From Sebastes aleutianus (lineage: Eukaryota; Chordata; Actinopteri; Perciformes; Sebastidae), in contig CAKAKS010000187.1 in the NCBI GenBank assembly GCA_916700875.1, positions 33,101-97,100 of the forward strand: 64,000 nt of DNA, given 5' to 3'. Position 1 is the first letter of the stretch; the number at the start of each line of letters is the position of its first letter. Shown here in pieces: positions 46,979 through 59,680 of the stretch. The notes under the pieces are model-generated. The model was not told the DNA's origin and did not search any database. It was given only the letters and a program-made list of their open reading frames with translations. The position numbers and the translations under genes are program-made.

Positions 46979-47515
46979 TTATATTAAATTCCATATATTG
47001 CACAAAATACAATTCATTTGTGCTTTATATATTAAATCGAAAATAAATTCTGAAGCAAAATCAACTTGTAGCGTAATCAGAGATCAAGTCCACACAGCAG
47101 CAATCGTACTTCAAAACCCCAACTGCTGAGAAGTTACAGTGGTGAACCATCTATGGATGTGTTTTGGTGTATGCTTGATCACTCATGCATGCTGTGGATT
47201 TCATCAAGGAGTGTGTATTCATTTGTGTTTGCTCAGTTTGGGGAGCGAGCCTCAGCTTGACAGTCATCTTGAGGGGCCTGCTTGCTATACCCATAAACAA
47301 GACGGGTCCAAATTAGCCGCTCAGAAAGCCTGTGGCCTTGAGTGGTGCTGTCCTACCCCCCAGCTACATTATTGAGCAATGCTAATGATCCAGGCTCTAC
47401 TCATTTACTCCCTCTTCAACACCATTTCGCTGGCTCTCGTATCAGATTTAGCTGGGCTGACTTTGCAGCGAGCTTTATCATTTTAGATTTCAACCATTCC
47501 CCTTCGCCGAGAGAG

Positions 47516-47768
47516 AAAAAAAAAAAAAAAAAACATATACCCAGTGGGAGCGGGACTCTTCACTCTGACTCTTGCTGACTGACTCTCTCTCTCAAGGTTT
47601 TGGTAAGCACTGCTGCTCCTCCAGGTTTTAATAAGCAGTGGAGCAGAGGGTGTGTGTGTGTGTGTGTGGTTTGTGTACATGCATGGCTGTTTGTATGTGT
47701 GCCAGTTTGAACGGTGAGCCGGTAACGAGACATACGCCCCCTCTACCACCACCACCACCACCACCACC
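47516..47768. repeat. Cluster: A17 run, (GT)n and (ACC)n
   Basis: Poly-A lies at 47516-47533, GT units at about 47650-47669 and eight ACC/CCA units at about 47746-47768. Confidence 0.9.
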
Positions 47769-48690
47769 GCAACCGGCGCCGCACCACTGTTTACTCTAGC
47801 AAATCCTGAACGAGGCCGCGGTGCTCCGAAGAGAGCTTTGCTCCTGTTAATTGGTCATTAAAAGTAGTGGTTTGTGGGCCTCACTAAATCTTTAAACAGG
47901 CCATGAAATAATAAAAGGGGAGGTTTGTCACCGCTGTTGGCTCCCCAGAGCAGGCAGCGAGGGAGAGAGGAAAGAGAAAGAGGAGCAGGACTCGGCTTTT
48001 GATCATTATCTGCGGAATTAACATGACTGATAATAATTGCTCTGTTCATTTCAGGCCTTGTAAATACATCGTGGATGTGGGGCTGCACGCCGGCAGATGA
48101 AAGGAGGTTGTCATTGATGTGTGAGGGGGTAGAAAGAGGTGGGCTGGAGGGGAAGATTGTGGCAGTAATCATGATTAGTGAGAAAAATACAAAGTCTTGT
48201 TAGACACAGGTTGAGGCAGCGATAGCTTGTTGTTCCTCGCACTGAACCTACAGCACTGCACATGTTTGACACCGGGTACTTAGATGTGTGCGGCAGCATT
48301 GTTGTATTCCGCTCTGTGAGAGGAAAATGCTACCGAAGATGCTACAGAACCAGCGATGAATATGCACGCAGACGATCCTCTCCTCTTAACACCCTAATGA
48401 TATCAAAGAAAGTCGGCTTAAAAGATGACTCCAGCAGGATGGAGACAACAGGTGTCAAGGCAAACACACACACTTTCTCACACACACACAAACCATATTG
48501 TGTATTGTACCCTCCTAAGCCCTGTGAGAGTAATGATTCTGTTATACTTGCATGGCTTCTCATATATTGATTTGGACCAGGAGGAGGCCCCTCCCGCAGG
48601 GGCCCCATTCCTCGTCTCCCCACCCGGGTCCTATTGTGCCTGCGTGTGCATGTGTGCAAAATACCAGCAGTTGGTGTGTCAACACAGGCG

Positions 48691-48693
48691 GTG

Positions 48694-48727
<34 letters not shown>
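48691..48727. repeat. (GT)n microsatellite
   Basis: GT repeats with one GC interruption, followed by GGGTGGGTG. A CA-rich tract precedes it at about 48463-48492. Confidence 0.95.
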
Positions 48728-48735
<8 letters not shown>

Positions 48736-49059
48736 AAAGAAAGAACAAAATAAAGAGACAAGTCTGGACTCAGGATCTCCCTGACATCTGTAAGACCTAC
48801 CGACCAATCCCCCTCACCCTCGCGCCTTCATGCAAGCACACACAGAAAAGCATGTGCACAGACACATACATGAGCACATGCACGAACACGTGCACGCACA
48901 ACACATGACCGTGAACACCCTCATTGTTGGGGTATCAGTTCAAGCCGTCAATAATGGTGCAGCGGACTGTGAAGGGACAGGCATGACCCAGACTGCCCAT
49001 GGCGTGGAGTTCATGTGTGTGTGCGTGTAAGGATCCATACAATCCTGCAACCTCACACC

Positions 49060-49096
49060 AAAACACACACACACACACAGCGAGACACACACACAG
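49060..49096. repeat. (CA)n microsatellite
   Basis: Two CA runs separated by GCGAGA. Confidence 0.92.
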
Positions 49097-49190
49097 ATAA
49101 AGAGAGCCTGATCGCTGACCTATATGACCTTTCCCTCCTCGCTACCCTCCTTCTGTCTGTGAGTTGGCCTGTGTGTGTGCGCATGCTGTC

Positions 49191-49192
<2 letters not shown>

Positions 49193-49224
<32 letters not shown>
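49193..49224. repeat. (GT)n microsatellite
   Basis: Sixteen uninterrupted GT units. With the CA tract 100 bp upstream it forms an inverted pair of dinucleotide repeats. Confidence 0.96.
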
Positions 49225-49226
<2 letters not shown>

Positions 49227-50935
49227 TATACAGACCCTTTTCCTCCCCTAACCCCCCGTCCCTCCGTCCCTCCCCTCTCCTCAATCGTCCACCCAAACCT
49301 CCCATTGTTTCCTCTCCTCCCCTCCATTGTCTCAGCTGAGAATGGAGGGATGAGCAGCCGGTGAAAGGAGGATGCTGATGCAGAGTTACTGTCTGCTGGA
49401 AGGTTCATCATACCGGCTGAGGCAAAATTTTTAAAACATGGTTTGCTGATGTGTTCTTTGCCAACACTTAACTTAGAAAAGTGAGATTGCAACAGTGGGT
49501 AAAATCCATCTGGGAGCAAAATTACCTGCACCACTACCATTTATTTCCTTTTTAATTGAAAAACAAAGTCACACTTTATTTAATTAGAAATTAGCATAAC
49601 TATGTTGCCATTTTATTTAATGCACACGGACCTTGAGTCATTTTCATGTTTTCCGTCATTCCCCTCTCACAAGTTTTTACATTTTCAGTGCCGAAAGTGT
49701 TGATAAAACAGCAGACATCCTCAATTTATTTTCTACCCAATCATACAAAATGTTCTTTCTCCAGTTCTCATTGAAGCAACTACTATACTGTGTTTTCTGA
49801 ATGTCATCAATCATGCTTAACCTTCCTTTTATTGCAGAACGTTGAAAATGCATCTCACTTAAAAGGTAACAAAGCTTAAATTTGTCTTATTGCTACTTTG
49901 ACTGCTGGATTTCAAGTAAAAATGAACACATGCAGATAAAACATGATTCTACACAGAAGATACATTTGACCTATGAAGTAATATTAGGAAAATGGGCCTG
50001 TAAATTCACATGGCAGCTAACTGGGTTTTGGCTGCCATCTTCAGGCTGTTGGGAGTATTACCCTCCCCAACAACATAGATAGGATTTACAAGCCCTAGAG
50101 CTAAACATGGTGATTGTTCCTTCATGAAAATTAGACATCCCCACCCCTAATCTCTTCTAATTTCATTCAAGGATTTGTAGAAGCCATAACCCTAAGACTT
50201 ACATTACACATAATCATTAACTGTAGCATCTGTTTACATAAATGCACCATCATCAGCTCCAATTCTTACAGATTTATACACATCTTAATCATTTTCCTCA
50301 AAAGCGTGAATGGTTTATGTGTGGGAAAATTAACATCAGGAGAGTCACCATATAAATGTATGGCAAGCTGAAGGCAAAATAATCACTGTGATTTAAACCC
50401 ACCGCGGAGATATTCACAGAAATAATGTCTCAATTCCCAGGTACCCTTTCGGACCAATTCAGCCAAGTTTACTTTTGGAACGGCTCTGGACATATTTTTT
50501 TATGTACAAATCTATGTGGAGCATTAGGTACAGTGAAGAGATGTGTGCTCCAAATCATGCTCTGCACCCTCGGGGAGTTGTGGTATTAAATAAGACCTAC
50601 CTTTGGAGCATTAGTGGAATTCAATATGTGCAATGTAATTATTCTGCTCAATAAGCCACTGGAGGAGGATATTCCATTTACTACACGCTCTAAAGCAGGT
50701 AGATTCAGATGCTGTTTTATGTTCACACAATATACGCAAACATGCTACTGGTTAAAGGGGGAAAAAGAAAAAGAAAAAAAATCACACATGCATTTTTAAA
50801 TGGGTTTGTTGTTAGTTCACAATAAAGATGGGGCACCATTATGCATTTTAGAGCTGTTGTTAGTGAGGATGGAGGACAAGTTGAAAATCATCAAATTATA
50901 GATTTTTTTAACGTTATATGGGCGACAACGCCAAT

Positions 50936-51290
50936 ACTGCTGAAAAGATTAGTCCATTAGTTAAATCAGTAGACACCAATTTTGATAATCAACTTATTGT
51001 CATTCATCGAGCAAAACAATGAAAATAATTAGCTGGTTTCAACTTCTCAAATGTTAAGATGTGCTGCTTTTCTCTGTTTTATAACATTGTAAATTGAATA
51101 TTGTTGAGTTTTTGACTGTTGGTCGGACAAAACAAGCAACCTGAGTTCTTTACCTTGGACTCCAGGAAATTATGATGGGCATTTTTACACAATTTTTGTG
51201 ACATTTAATAAACTAAAGAATGAATTGAATAATCAAAAGAATAATCTCCAGACTAATCAATAATGAAAATAAGCAGTAGTTGCAGCTTTA
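50936..51290. mobile_element. hAT-like element, family A, nearly full length
   Basis: Order of recognised blocks: ATACTGCTGAAAAGATTAGT at the left, TTTTGATAATCAACTTATTG, CAACTTCTCAAATGTTAAGA, TTTTATAACATTGTAAATTG, TTGGTCGGACAAAACAAGC, ATTATGATGGGCATTTTTAC, then TAATCAATAATGAAAATAAGC and AGTTGCAGCTTTA at the right. This is the most complete uninterrupted copy of the family in the window. It is non-coding. Confidence 0.75.
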
Positions 51291-51960
51291 AAAGTCATGC
51301 ACCGTAGATAATCAGGGTAGCAATACTTGCAGAATCACCATCTCAAAATACAGAGAACAGAAGAACATGTGTCAAAAGCATTAAAAGCATATCTGAGTCA
51401 TTTTAATGCAACAGAAGAAAACGCTTTAATAGGGAATGACAATGCATACAAGCACTACAGTGCTGTAGCCTGTCTGCAGTATCACCAATTCAAAACATAA
51501 AGAGTGCAAGTTTGAAAAGAGAAAGAGAGGGAGGGAGGTGTGGGGGGTGGTGGGGGGAGTGTTTCGGGGGGGGTTACGCGTTTCATGCTGTCCCAGTTGC
51601 CTAAAGTGATTCTCTCAATAATGTATTAGAGCACTTGTTTATTATTTACTGTTTACACAGCTCAACTCATGCTGCTTTTGTGGAGTGACATTCTCACCCG
51701 CGCCGTCTGCGCAGGGCAGGCGAAAAACAAGACGCGGCGCAGACAGACAAGCCCGGCCCCGCCAGCCGAAGCAGGCAGCCAACCAAACCGGGCAGCCACG
51801 CGCTCCACGCCACGCTCAGTTGATGCAAAGGCACTGGACTGAGAAATAAAAGACATCTCGGTTCATAGGAGCCGTTGTACATGCATCCTGAGGTTGTCAA
51901 AGGAAAACACACACATGCACAGAGGGGGTTGGAAAAGGGTGGGAGTGGGTGGGGCACCTG

Positions 51961-51980
51961 GGGGGGGGGGGCGGGGGGGG
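51961..51980. repeat. G-run (G12 C G8)
   Basis: Twenty bases that are all G but one, potentially able to form a G-quadruplex. Confidence 0.9.
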
Positions 51981-52945
51981 CACCGATATTAATATTTATG
52001 CAGACACCTAACTGGCCACAACCCCACTCATCTGTTTCTTCATTCTCATTTAATTCTCTTTTAAAGTGGTCCTTGTGTGAATTAAAGGAAGGGTAGCACA
52101 AGGGGTGTGTATCCTGCATGATAACAGGTGCACAATGTGTGAAAGGTTTTTTTTTTGTCATGTGACATAAGAGTGTTTTCTTAGCCAAAGACTGAAATAC
52201 GAATGACATAGAACTGATTTTCTTTTTTCTAAGGTAATGCTAAAGTAATAATAAAAAAAACAAAAAGGGAAAATCCCCTACCTCTACTAAATGATTGAGA
52301 ATTATTTAAATTCTTCCTCGCGCAGGATGGGTTTATAGCTGAAAGCAACATGATTTAAAGGCCTAATCCGAGATCCAGTGTTAACAAAATGTTCCGACAC
52401 ACGACCAAAATTCAAAACGCAGGATTCAAAACCTGCTTTCACTACATAAAATCAAAGTTATTCATGTTTTTCAGATCCTTCTAAAGGTCTGTTTAAATCG
52501 GTAAATCCAGCAGGAATACATGGCAACATATTCTAATGTAACACAAATCTGTAACTCACGCTCTGCAATTATATGTGAATATACCTGTAATTGATAGGAT
52601 CTACAAAATTAACCAGGAGGTATGAAAAAACATACTATCGGCACTGAGAAAGCTAAATGTTTCAGTGATTACCTGCCTCTTGGATTAAATAAGTATCTTG
52701 ATATTAAATATAAAAATAGAAATGATCTTCTAATTATCCTTTCATACAACGCGTAGCAGACTTTGCATCTCCTCACAGCCTATGTGAAGTGTTTATTGGA
52801 GGGAAGAAGCACACCGATATGAGTCTGGTAATTACAAATAAAAAAAGTCTATCTCTGGTCATAGCAGGCAATAATTACATCCTCTTGTGTAGGCATTAAA
52901 GTAAATCAGTTCCCAGGCCAATTTCTTGGGAAAAAATGTAGAGGT

Positions 52946-53028
52946 AGACACACGCACACACGCACACACACACACACAACAAACACTTACTGTACCCCAA
53001 AAACAAAAACAACCACACACACACACAC
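52946..53028. repeat. Two (CA)n tracts with an A-rich spacer
   Basis: CA units at 52946-52978 and 53011-53028 flank a CAAAAACAAAAACAACC spacer. Confidence 0.9.
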
Positions 53029-56000
53029 GCAGCATTTTCAAAGTCATAAAACGAGGGGACTTCAAATGCAGCTATTTGTTTGGGGCCTGTTGTCGTGGGA
53101 ATAGGCAGTGCGACTGTGCTGGTTCATTAGAATTCCTTTCAAGTTGTGGAGTGCGGCCTCCCTATGTTCCTCTCCCCATATTCCCTGACCCCGACGCATC
53201 TCCATGGGGCTGAGGTAGGGCGGGGCACACGGAGGGGAGGGGGAGGTAGGGGTTGGAAGTAAAGCACAGTACATTATACTGCAAACACACACACAAACAC
53301 ACTTTTGGATGCACGCATGCAGTGGGACACCACACTGCACACACACCGGAAAGAGTACTTGAACTGGATGTGAAGTCACCAGAACTCACACAGAAAAGGA
53401 AGGAGCGACAAAGACACACACTTGCTGCAGCAGACACACACATTATTTTTAATGCGGATAAACAAATACACACACACATACCCAAAGCTCTCCTCCCTAA
53501 CGGTGTCACCTCGCTGCATCACCCTCTCAGGGATGCAGGGGGGAGGTTCGCCTCAGCAGGCACAGCTCAGCACTCGGTCACAGGAGAGAACTGCGATGTT
53601 GTGTTTTTGCCACCAGAGATGGTGGCGGGGAAATTGTTTGTGTAACGCACCTGGATCTTTTCTGGCACACTAATAATTACTCCCCTCATCTGCTGCAAGA
53701 GCAGCTAAATGTTGCCTCGAAAGTCCTCGAAATGAAGATGAATTTAGAAGTGTCTCCATTTAAATGATGATTGGAAATGAGTGAGTGGCATTTGTGACTA
53801 GATTACCAGCATGTGTACGGAGATTACTACTAACTAAACTTCCTGACATCCAGGTATTATAGTACTGATGAATCAAAAAATATGTTGTAAATAAATGAGG
53901 AAACTATGTCAATAGCTGAGATGATTTCATTTGTTTTTCAATGAAAATCCAAATTTTAACATCACTATTATGACTCATCTCAGGACATTAACGTCTAGAA
54001 AATAATCTAAATACAAAATGCCAGAAGCATTCACATCTTTGTAAGGAACAAATATTATTTTAAGGCCCAATATGATGCTAAAATACAAATTTCTTTACAA
54101 GATGGCAATAACAGCAGAGAAGTATCATCCTATCATCATATAAGAGACTGACAAAATGACAATGCATTTCTATTAGAGCTGCAGAATGATGAACTTAACT
54201 TAATTTCTTGTTTTCTCTTTAAATGGATACAAAAATTGTTATATACTGTATTTTCAATAATAGATAAGCATATACCGAGATTCACTTTTTGTGCTCTTTA
54301 TGATCCCAAACCATTACTGGACCATTTTAGCATAAACTATGATAATGATCAAAAAGCTTTAACAATGAACAACAAGCTAAAAAAGTGTTTGTGAAAGCAC
54401 CAACACATAAATGATTATTCTGGCCTAAAACACAAATCAGTGCTGAATGAACAGCAATATACGTAAAAAAAACATTGGTTACATTATCTAGCAAAATGAG
54501 TCAGCGTTTTGTTCCAATATTTAATGTAGCACTTATTATTGTGAGTATAAATTATGAATTTCAACTGCAAAGTAGCCATTTGTTTGAAGCGTTGTCCACT
54601 TTGCAGAGTGAAAATGGCGTGAACCGCGGTCTGTATGAGGTTGTTTTGTTTTTTTCTCCCCTCTCAGTTGGAGTGAGGTCACTTTGGCAGGCTGGGCTCC
54701 CGGACGAGACCCCAGCGGGCGCCAGACTGCAGGGAGAGGGACGCGGAGCTGCTGCCCGTCACAGCCCACTGGTCGCCTGACGGGCCCCAAGGCCTGCCAG
54801 ACTGACACCACCCCCGGCCGGGCAGGAGGCAGAGAGTGGGCAGGGGAGGGGGGCCAGGGAAAGGGGTGTACGGAGGTGGAGGTTGGCATGAGGGACAATC
54901 AGTATCCAATGCATTTATCTATTTCACATAGTAGGGTAGAGGTGGAGAGGACACCGAGAGAAGACAGTCAATGGTGTGCCACTGTGCCCAGTGAGGTTGT
55001 TTCAGGTGTCACAGAGAGAGAGAGGACGCGATAAACAGCAATTACTCAGCATATAATAGATAGCAATACACGCAATATACTACTAGTGTACAATAGCATT
55101 GTAGTAGAGTCAGAAAAAAATCTGTCTGATAAAAAAAAAGTCATGTATTATCTACGAGAGAGAAGAAAGAATGAGATAGGTGTGAGAAAAAAGGATAAAG
55201 GAGAGTGAAAAACTAGTTGTGTGTGTCCCAGCATGTGTCTGAGGCTGGCGTGGAGGAGGGAGGAGGGCAACACTCACAGAGTCTCTCAGGCGTGTCCAGA
55301 GCATGAGCCTAGTACCTCTACTACATTCAAGTACACACACACACAAACACACTCCTATACGTGCACACCTGCCGTCTCTAACACACACAGACACGGCAAT
55401 GTACATGCTTGCAGTTCATCGCACCGATACACACTCAAACTTTTACCCTGCAATTATAAAGTTCATGCAAAGTCATACTAGACATGGACATATTTCCCCA
55501 GTTGTTCCAGTAGGACAGAAAACATCCCTCTAAGGTTTCCTTTTTTTTTACCTCGTTCAACATCTCCCCTTCACTCTGTAATAAGATGTCTTCTTTCACA
55601 GAGCAAAGAAAACACAAAGACGGCTCTATTGTCCGTGTGTACCTATGTGATATTTTCCGAAGCTGTCCTGTGCTTATGTAAACATGACAGATTCTGCATT
55701 CAGAGAAAGTGCTTATCCTTCGACACTGAGCCAAGTTTGCGCTGCTTTTAATATACAGTATAGCTCTAGTACTGGGGGATAGGATATCACACACAGCGAA
55801 ACGCAACATATATATATATGAAATGTGTAAATGCATGAGTCTAACACTTACCTTGAAGATATTCAAATTAAAAACACACTTTTCAGGTACACTTCATGCA
55901 GGTACACATTTCAAACACACACTGGAAAGCCAGCAGACATCCTCGCACATGGAATAAAGCAGCAACTGATGAGGAGGAGCAAATTGAATCTTGTCAAAGA

Positions 56001-56268
56001 GGGGCTTCGTGTTCTACGGCGGAGCGTACACTGTAACTTTGCAATTAAACAGTAAATGGATCAATGTTTGTATATGTTTGCGTGTGCATGTGTGTGTTTG
56101 GGGGGCCTCAGGGGCCCGTCCTAATGAGCTATCTGTGTGCATTTCTAACAAGAGCTCGGTGCAGCGCCCACGGCACTGTCATCCTGGGCCGCAGCTGACC
56201 TTGCTCGGCTGCTAGGCTGTGTCGTTTGCTATATTTATGGCACCACCACCATCTTGCTGTGTGTTTCT

Positions 56269-56414
56269 GCGTGTGTGTGTGTGTGTCTGCGAGTGTGTAC
56301 ATTCACCAGTGTGTGCATTCCAGGAGGGCGGGAGTGCAGGGGGGCTCACTCAGGAAGCAAATACTGTGTATATCAGCATAATGAATCAAGTGAGAGAGAG
56401 AGAGAGAGAGAGAA
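56269..56414. repeat. (GT)n and (GA)n microsatellites
   Basis: GT units at about 56269-56286 and GA units at about 56393-56412. Confidence 0.9.
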
Positions 56415-56670
56415 ATAGAGAGAGGGAGGGTGGAAGGGATGGAGAAAGCCATTTTCCCTCTGCTGTTTTCTCCCCTCTCTGCAACCAACCCCTGTGGTGT
56501 CTATTCCCTCTATTCTGCATTTGCCTTTTTCCCCCCCCTTTTATTTCTTTGCTTGGCCTGATCAGAAAGCTGCTCTCTCCTTCAGCAAATCATTCAGGCA
56601 TTGCAAGTTGGACTGGGCACAACACAAGAGCTCATTTGATGCCCTTTATGTGTTTAATACTGTTTCTGCT

Positions 56671-57490
56671 ATAGGGATGTTAATAATTAACCGTTTAACC
56701 GACATGAAGTATCGGTTAAACGGTTAAAAGAAATATCAATAATGAAATAAAATGCAGAGCAAAACTCAGAGGAGGAGCTTGTCACTTAAAGGAGAATAGC
56801 TGGTTCACCTTAACAGTCCACCTTAAGTGAGTCTGAGCCAGGGTTGCAAGATACAAGAGCTTGGCTTGGGTCTTTAAGAGTTGTAGCATTTATTCACCGA
56901 CAAATAAACCGTACACACACTGCCCTGCTACGTTCACAGCTACAACGCCACCGACAACCCCACACTCATCACAACAACACACATGTTAACGTTACGCCGC
57001 GCTGACAGACCGTATGAGTGTGACAACGGCGAGCACGAAGCTGCACCAGCAACACTACATCTGTGAACGCAGAACAAACACTCACGGTTTGTCGGACACT
57101 CGCTAACATTATGCAAGGCATAAACACACACAGACACACAGCTGACAACCTCGCAGCTATAAACTAAATGATGCGGTGGAGACCTTTAACTGGGAAAGTG
57201 GCTGCATGCGTCCACGACAATCGTGACAGCATCGTGGCTGCTACAGTAACTCTCCTGGTGTGGTGAACTGGGGGGACTCAGTTGTCTGTTGTGCTCATAC
57301 ACTGCAGCTGGTGATAAATGATGGATTTAACCTGTTTATGCGTCGGCTTATCATTGCAGCTGGGCGGCTTGTTAGGCACTAAAAATAGCATCGCTGCATG
57401 CTGCGCACTAATCTTGTCAGTTAACGGTTAATAATAGGTTAACGAGGGTCGGTTATTGGTCAGAAAAAAAATTAAAATTAGCATCCCTAG
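56671..57490. mobile_element. hAT-like non-autonomous element (TAGGGATGTTAAT ends)
   Basis: ATAGGGATGTTAAT at the left and ATTAGCATCCCTAG at the right are inverted repeats. Subterminal AACCGTTTAACCG / GGTTAAACGGTTAAAAG and GTTAACGGTTAATAATAGG repeat the same motif. The flanks TTTCTGCT and TGTCTGGC agree at 6 of 8 positions and may be a worn target duplication. The 820-bp unit encodes nothing recognisable. Confidence 0.82.
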
Positions 57491-57762
57491 TGTCTGGCTC
57501 TGCTCAAGTCCAGACGTACAGTATTAACCCTAACCCGATGAGAAGGGGAGTTTTGAGCGTTTACACAATGTACACACAGCTAAATGTAAGCTGGTAGCAT
57601 GCATTGGTTCATGTTGAGCCACTGTGCATGCATGCACGCAGCTATATGAGTTCGGCACCAACCGAGCCAGCTGAATCGCCAATGGAATAATAACAATGCA
57701 TGTGCATGGAATCAACTGGACCCCCTGTTCGTTTCTGGGCAGGGAAGACACACATACACAAA

Positions 57763-57766
57763 CACA

Positions 57767-57799
<33 letters not shown>
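57763..57799. repeat. (CA)n microsatellite
   Basis: CA repeats with a CGCG interruption; the last run is about 15 units. Confidence 0.95.
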
Positions 57800-57802
<3 letters not shown>

Positions 57803-58052
57803 GATACATACACGGCCTCAATATGCAAAGCTCCCCTGTGCTGGGTTAAGGGATAGGGGCGTGCTGCTGTGAATACTCATCTGAGCCTGGCAGAGGGAGC
57901 TGTGTGTATCCCCCCATAACCTCGGGGCGAGGGGCAGGGGAGGGCGCTCCATTTGCGTGGGACACACATACACAAGTGGAAACACACACATCTGAAAACA
58001 CATTTGCACGCAAACAGAAAAAAAGCCAGACACATACATGCTCATACCGCCA

Positions 58053-58069
58053 CCACACACACACACACA
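58053..58069. repeat. (CA)n microsatellite
   Basis: Eight CA units within a longer CA-rich stretch (57960-58100). Confidence 0.85.
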
Positions 58070-59658
58070 TACTATAACCCATGCGTACACACATTCGCAC
58101 ATGCAGGCGATAAGCGAAAGGAGCACTACGGGGAGGGGGCGCCGTGACCAAAAGTAAAGTTTTAATTCGGTCCTCGGGGACACTGCTTACTCATCCAACT
58201 CCCCCAAGGACCGACTTCCTCTGAAATCTATTCAAATCACATCTCTCCTCCGCCTTTTATTGCATTTCTCATATCCCCCCATCACAAAGTGACAAATCAC
58301 CACACACTTCACAGAGCCAACATCACTTTCCTGGCATTTTGGGGGACAGATAGATTTGGGGGATTTTTACTTTTAAAGTGATTAGAGGAACTCACTTCCT
58401 ACTGGTTTTTCCATTATTTTCCATGAGCATTACTGTACATGAGTTGTCATGTTAGGGAGTCCAGAGATACCTTCACCTGACGAAAAAAAATACAGCTGAA
58501 AACACCATCATTTTGAAGAAGAGGGATTATTTATCTGACAAATTTGAACCTCACTTACTACTATATATACACACATAAATGTACATACAGTATTTTAAGT
58601 CACACCACCCTGCCAAAGGAGCTTCCACACTTTCTGTCTCCCTTCTCAAATACACATCAAGCACTAATTCCATCGCACACTCCCTCCCAAACATACAAAC
58701 ACACGAGTGTTGGAACACACTGCTACTCAAGTCCCACACTTCCTGCCAGTGTTCTCCCCTCCATTCTCAATAAAGCAGGTGATGAGAGCGTCGAGGTCTA
58801 ATTAGTTTATGCAGACGTATGAAGCTGGTGGGACAGGCAGCATTGTTATTATTTCTCTGCCAGCCCACAGCAGACACACACACAACAACAGTGACACTTA
58901 CAACGTCGCCTGCCGCATCCCCAACCGCGCTCATCGAAGACGGTTGAGGGAGGGGGGGGGGGGTGAAATGGTGGAGCGGGTAAGGCTGGATGAGAAAGGG
59001 GGTGTCAGAATGAGGAGAGCCGGTGTGCGAGCGTGAGAAGAGAGGGAGAGAAGCGCCACTTGATATATTCGTAATGTTCCTTAATATTTTCATTTTGATG
59101 TAATTTGTGGCCCCGGTTTTTTAAATATCCGCTCTGTAATAATGTTTAATTTCAAGGGTCAGTCTGCCAAGGAGTATATTAAAGCTGATAAAACTCATTT
59201 TCCACAGGCCCAATATCGCGCCCAGATCAGGTTAGGAGGCCAGCCTCCCTGAATATTTCATCTTTTATCATGCCGATAATGGGAAGATGACAGAGGCGCA
59301 TTATTACAATGAGAGAATTGCTCATTTTCCTGACGGGGAGGGCTGCCTGGCTGCTTGGCTGCCTGCTTCCCTGACTGCCTGCATCAATGACTGGCTGGGG
59401 CTGCCGAAAAGCCGAGGGCTCCACAGAGTGTTTGTCGCAATAAAAGAAATTCTTCCCTGGGAGAGGAGAGGTGACGAGTGGCGAGGAAGGAGGCGCAGGG
59501 GAGGGGATTGGAGGTAGAGAGAATGAGAGAGAGGTAAGAAAGAAAGTGAGAGAGAGAGAAAAGCAACTTTCTTCAACCACCTCACTTATTTGATTGCGAT
59601 GAATAATAAATGTGTGGGCTTGCAGTTGGGGGGGGGGTGAGCGATGGAGTAATAGCAC

Positions 59659-59680
59659 TGTGTGTGTGTGTGTGTGTGTG
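59659..59680. repeat. (TG)n microsatellite
   Basis: Eleven uninterrupted TG units. Confidence 0.93.

Larger units (their letters stand above)
46979..50935. other. Non-coding with a microsatellite-dense core; candidate conserved block at the end
   Basis: The stretch 47510-49230 is crowded with CA/GT, A and CCA repeats (listed separately). The stretch 50100-50720 is repeat-poor, AT-balanced and resembles conserved non-coding DNA. No credible coding frame is present; frames at 48342-48908 translate CA/GT repeats. Confidence 0.35.
51291..56670. other. Non-coding with G-rich and CA-rich tracts
   Basis: G-run clusters lie at 51541-51576 and 51961-51980, and CA tracts at 52946-52978 and 53011-53028. 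The stretches 51580-51700 and 53640-53800 are repeat-poor and ATTA-containing. The 171-codon minus-strand frame at 51694-52209 shows no domain and includes the translated C/G run, so I discount it. The 151-codon frame at 56219-56674 translates GT and GA repeats. Confidence 0.35.

Noticed and set aside
48342..48908. Overlapping frames of 100-139 codons on both strands
   Set aside because: They are translations of CA/GT microsatellites (His-Thr and Val-Cys runs).
51694..52209. 171-codon minus-strand open frame, the longest in the window
   Set aside because: No domain or conserved motif is visible. Part of it translates the G/C run at 51961-51980, and it has no splice or promoter context. Frames of this length are expected by chance in GC-rich stretches of 64 kb.
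54173..54300. Possible further hAT-like terminus (ATTAGAGCTGCAG)
   Set aside because: Only about a dozen terminal bases agree, there is no supporting subterminal sequence and no right end.
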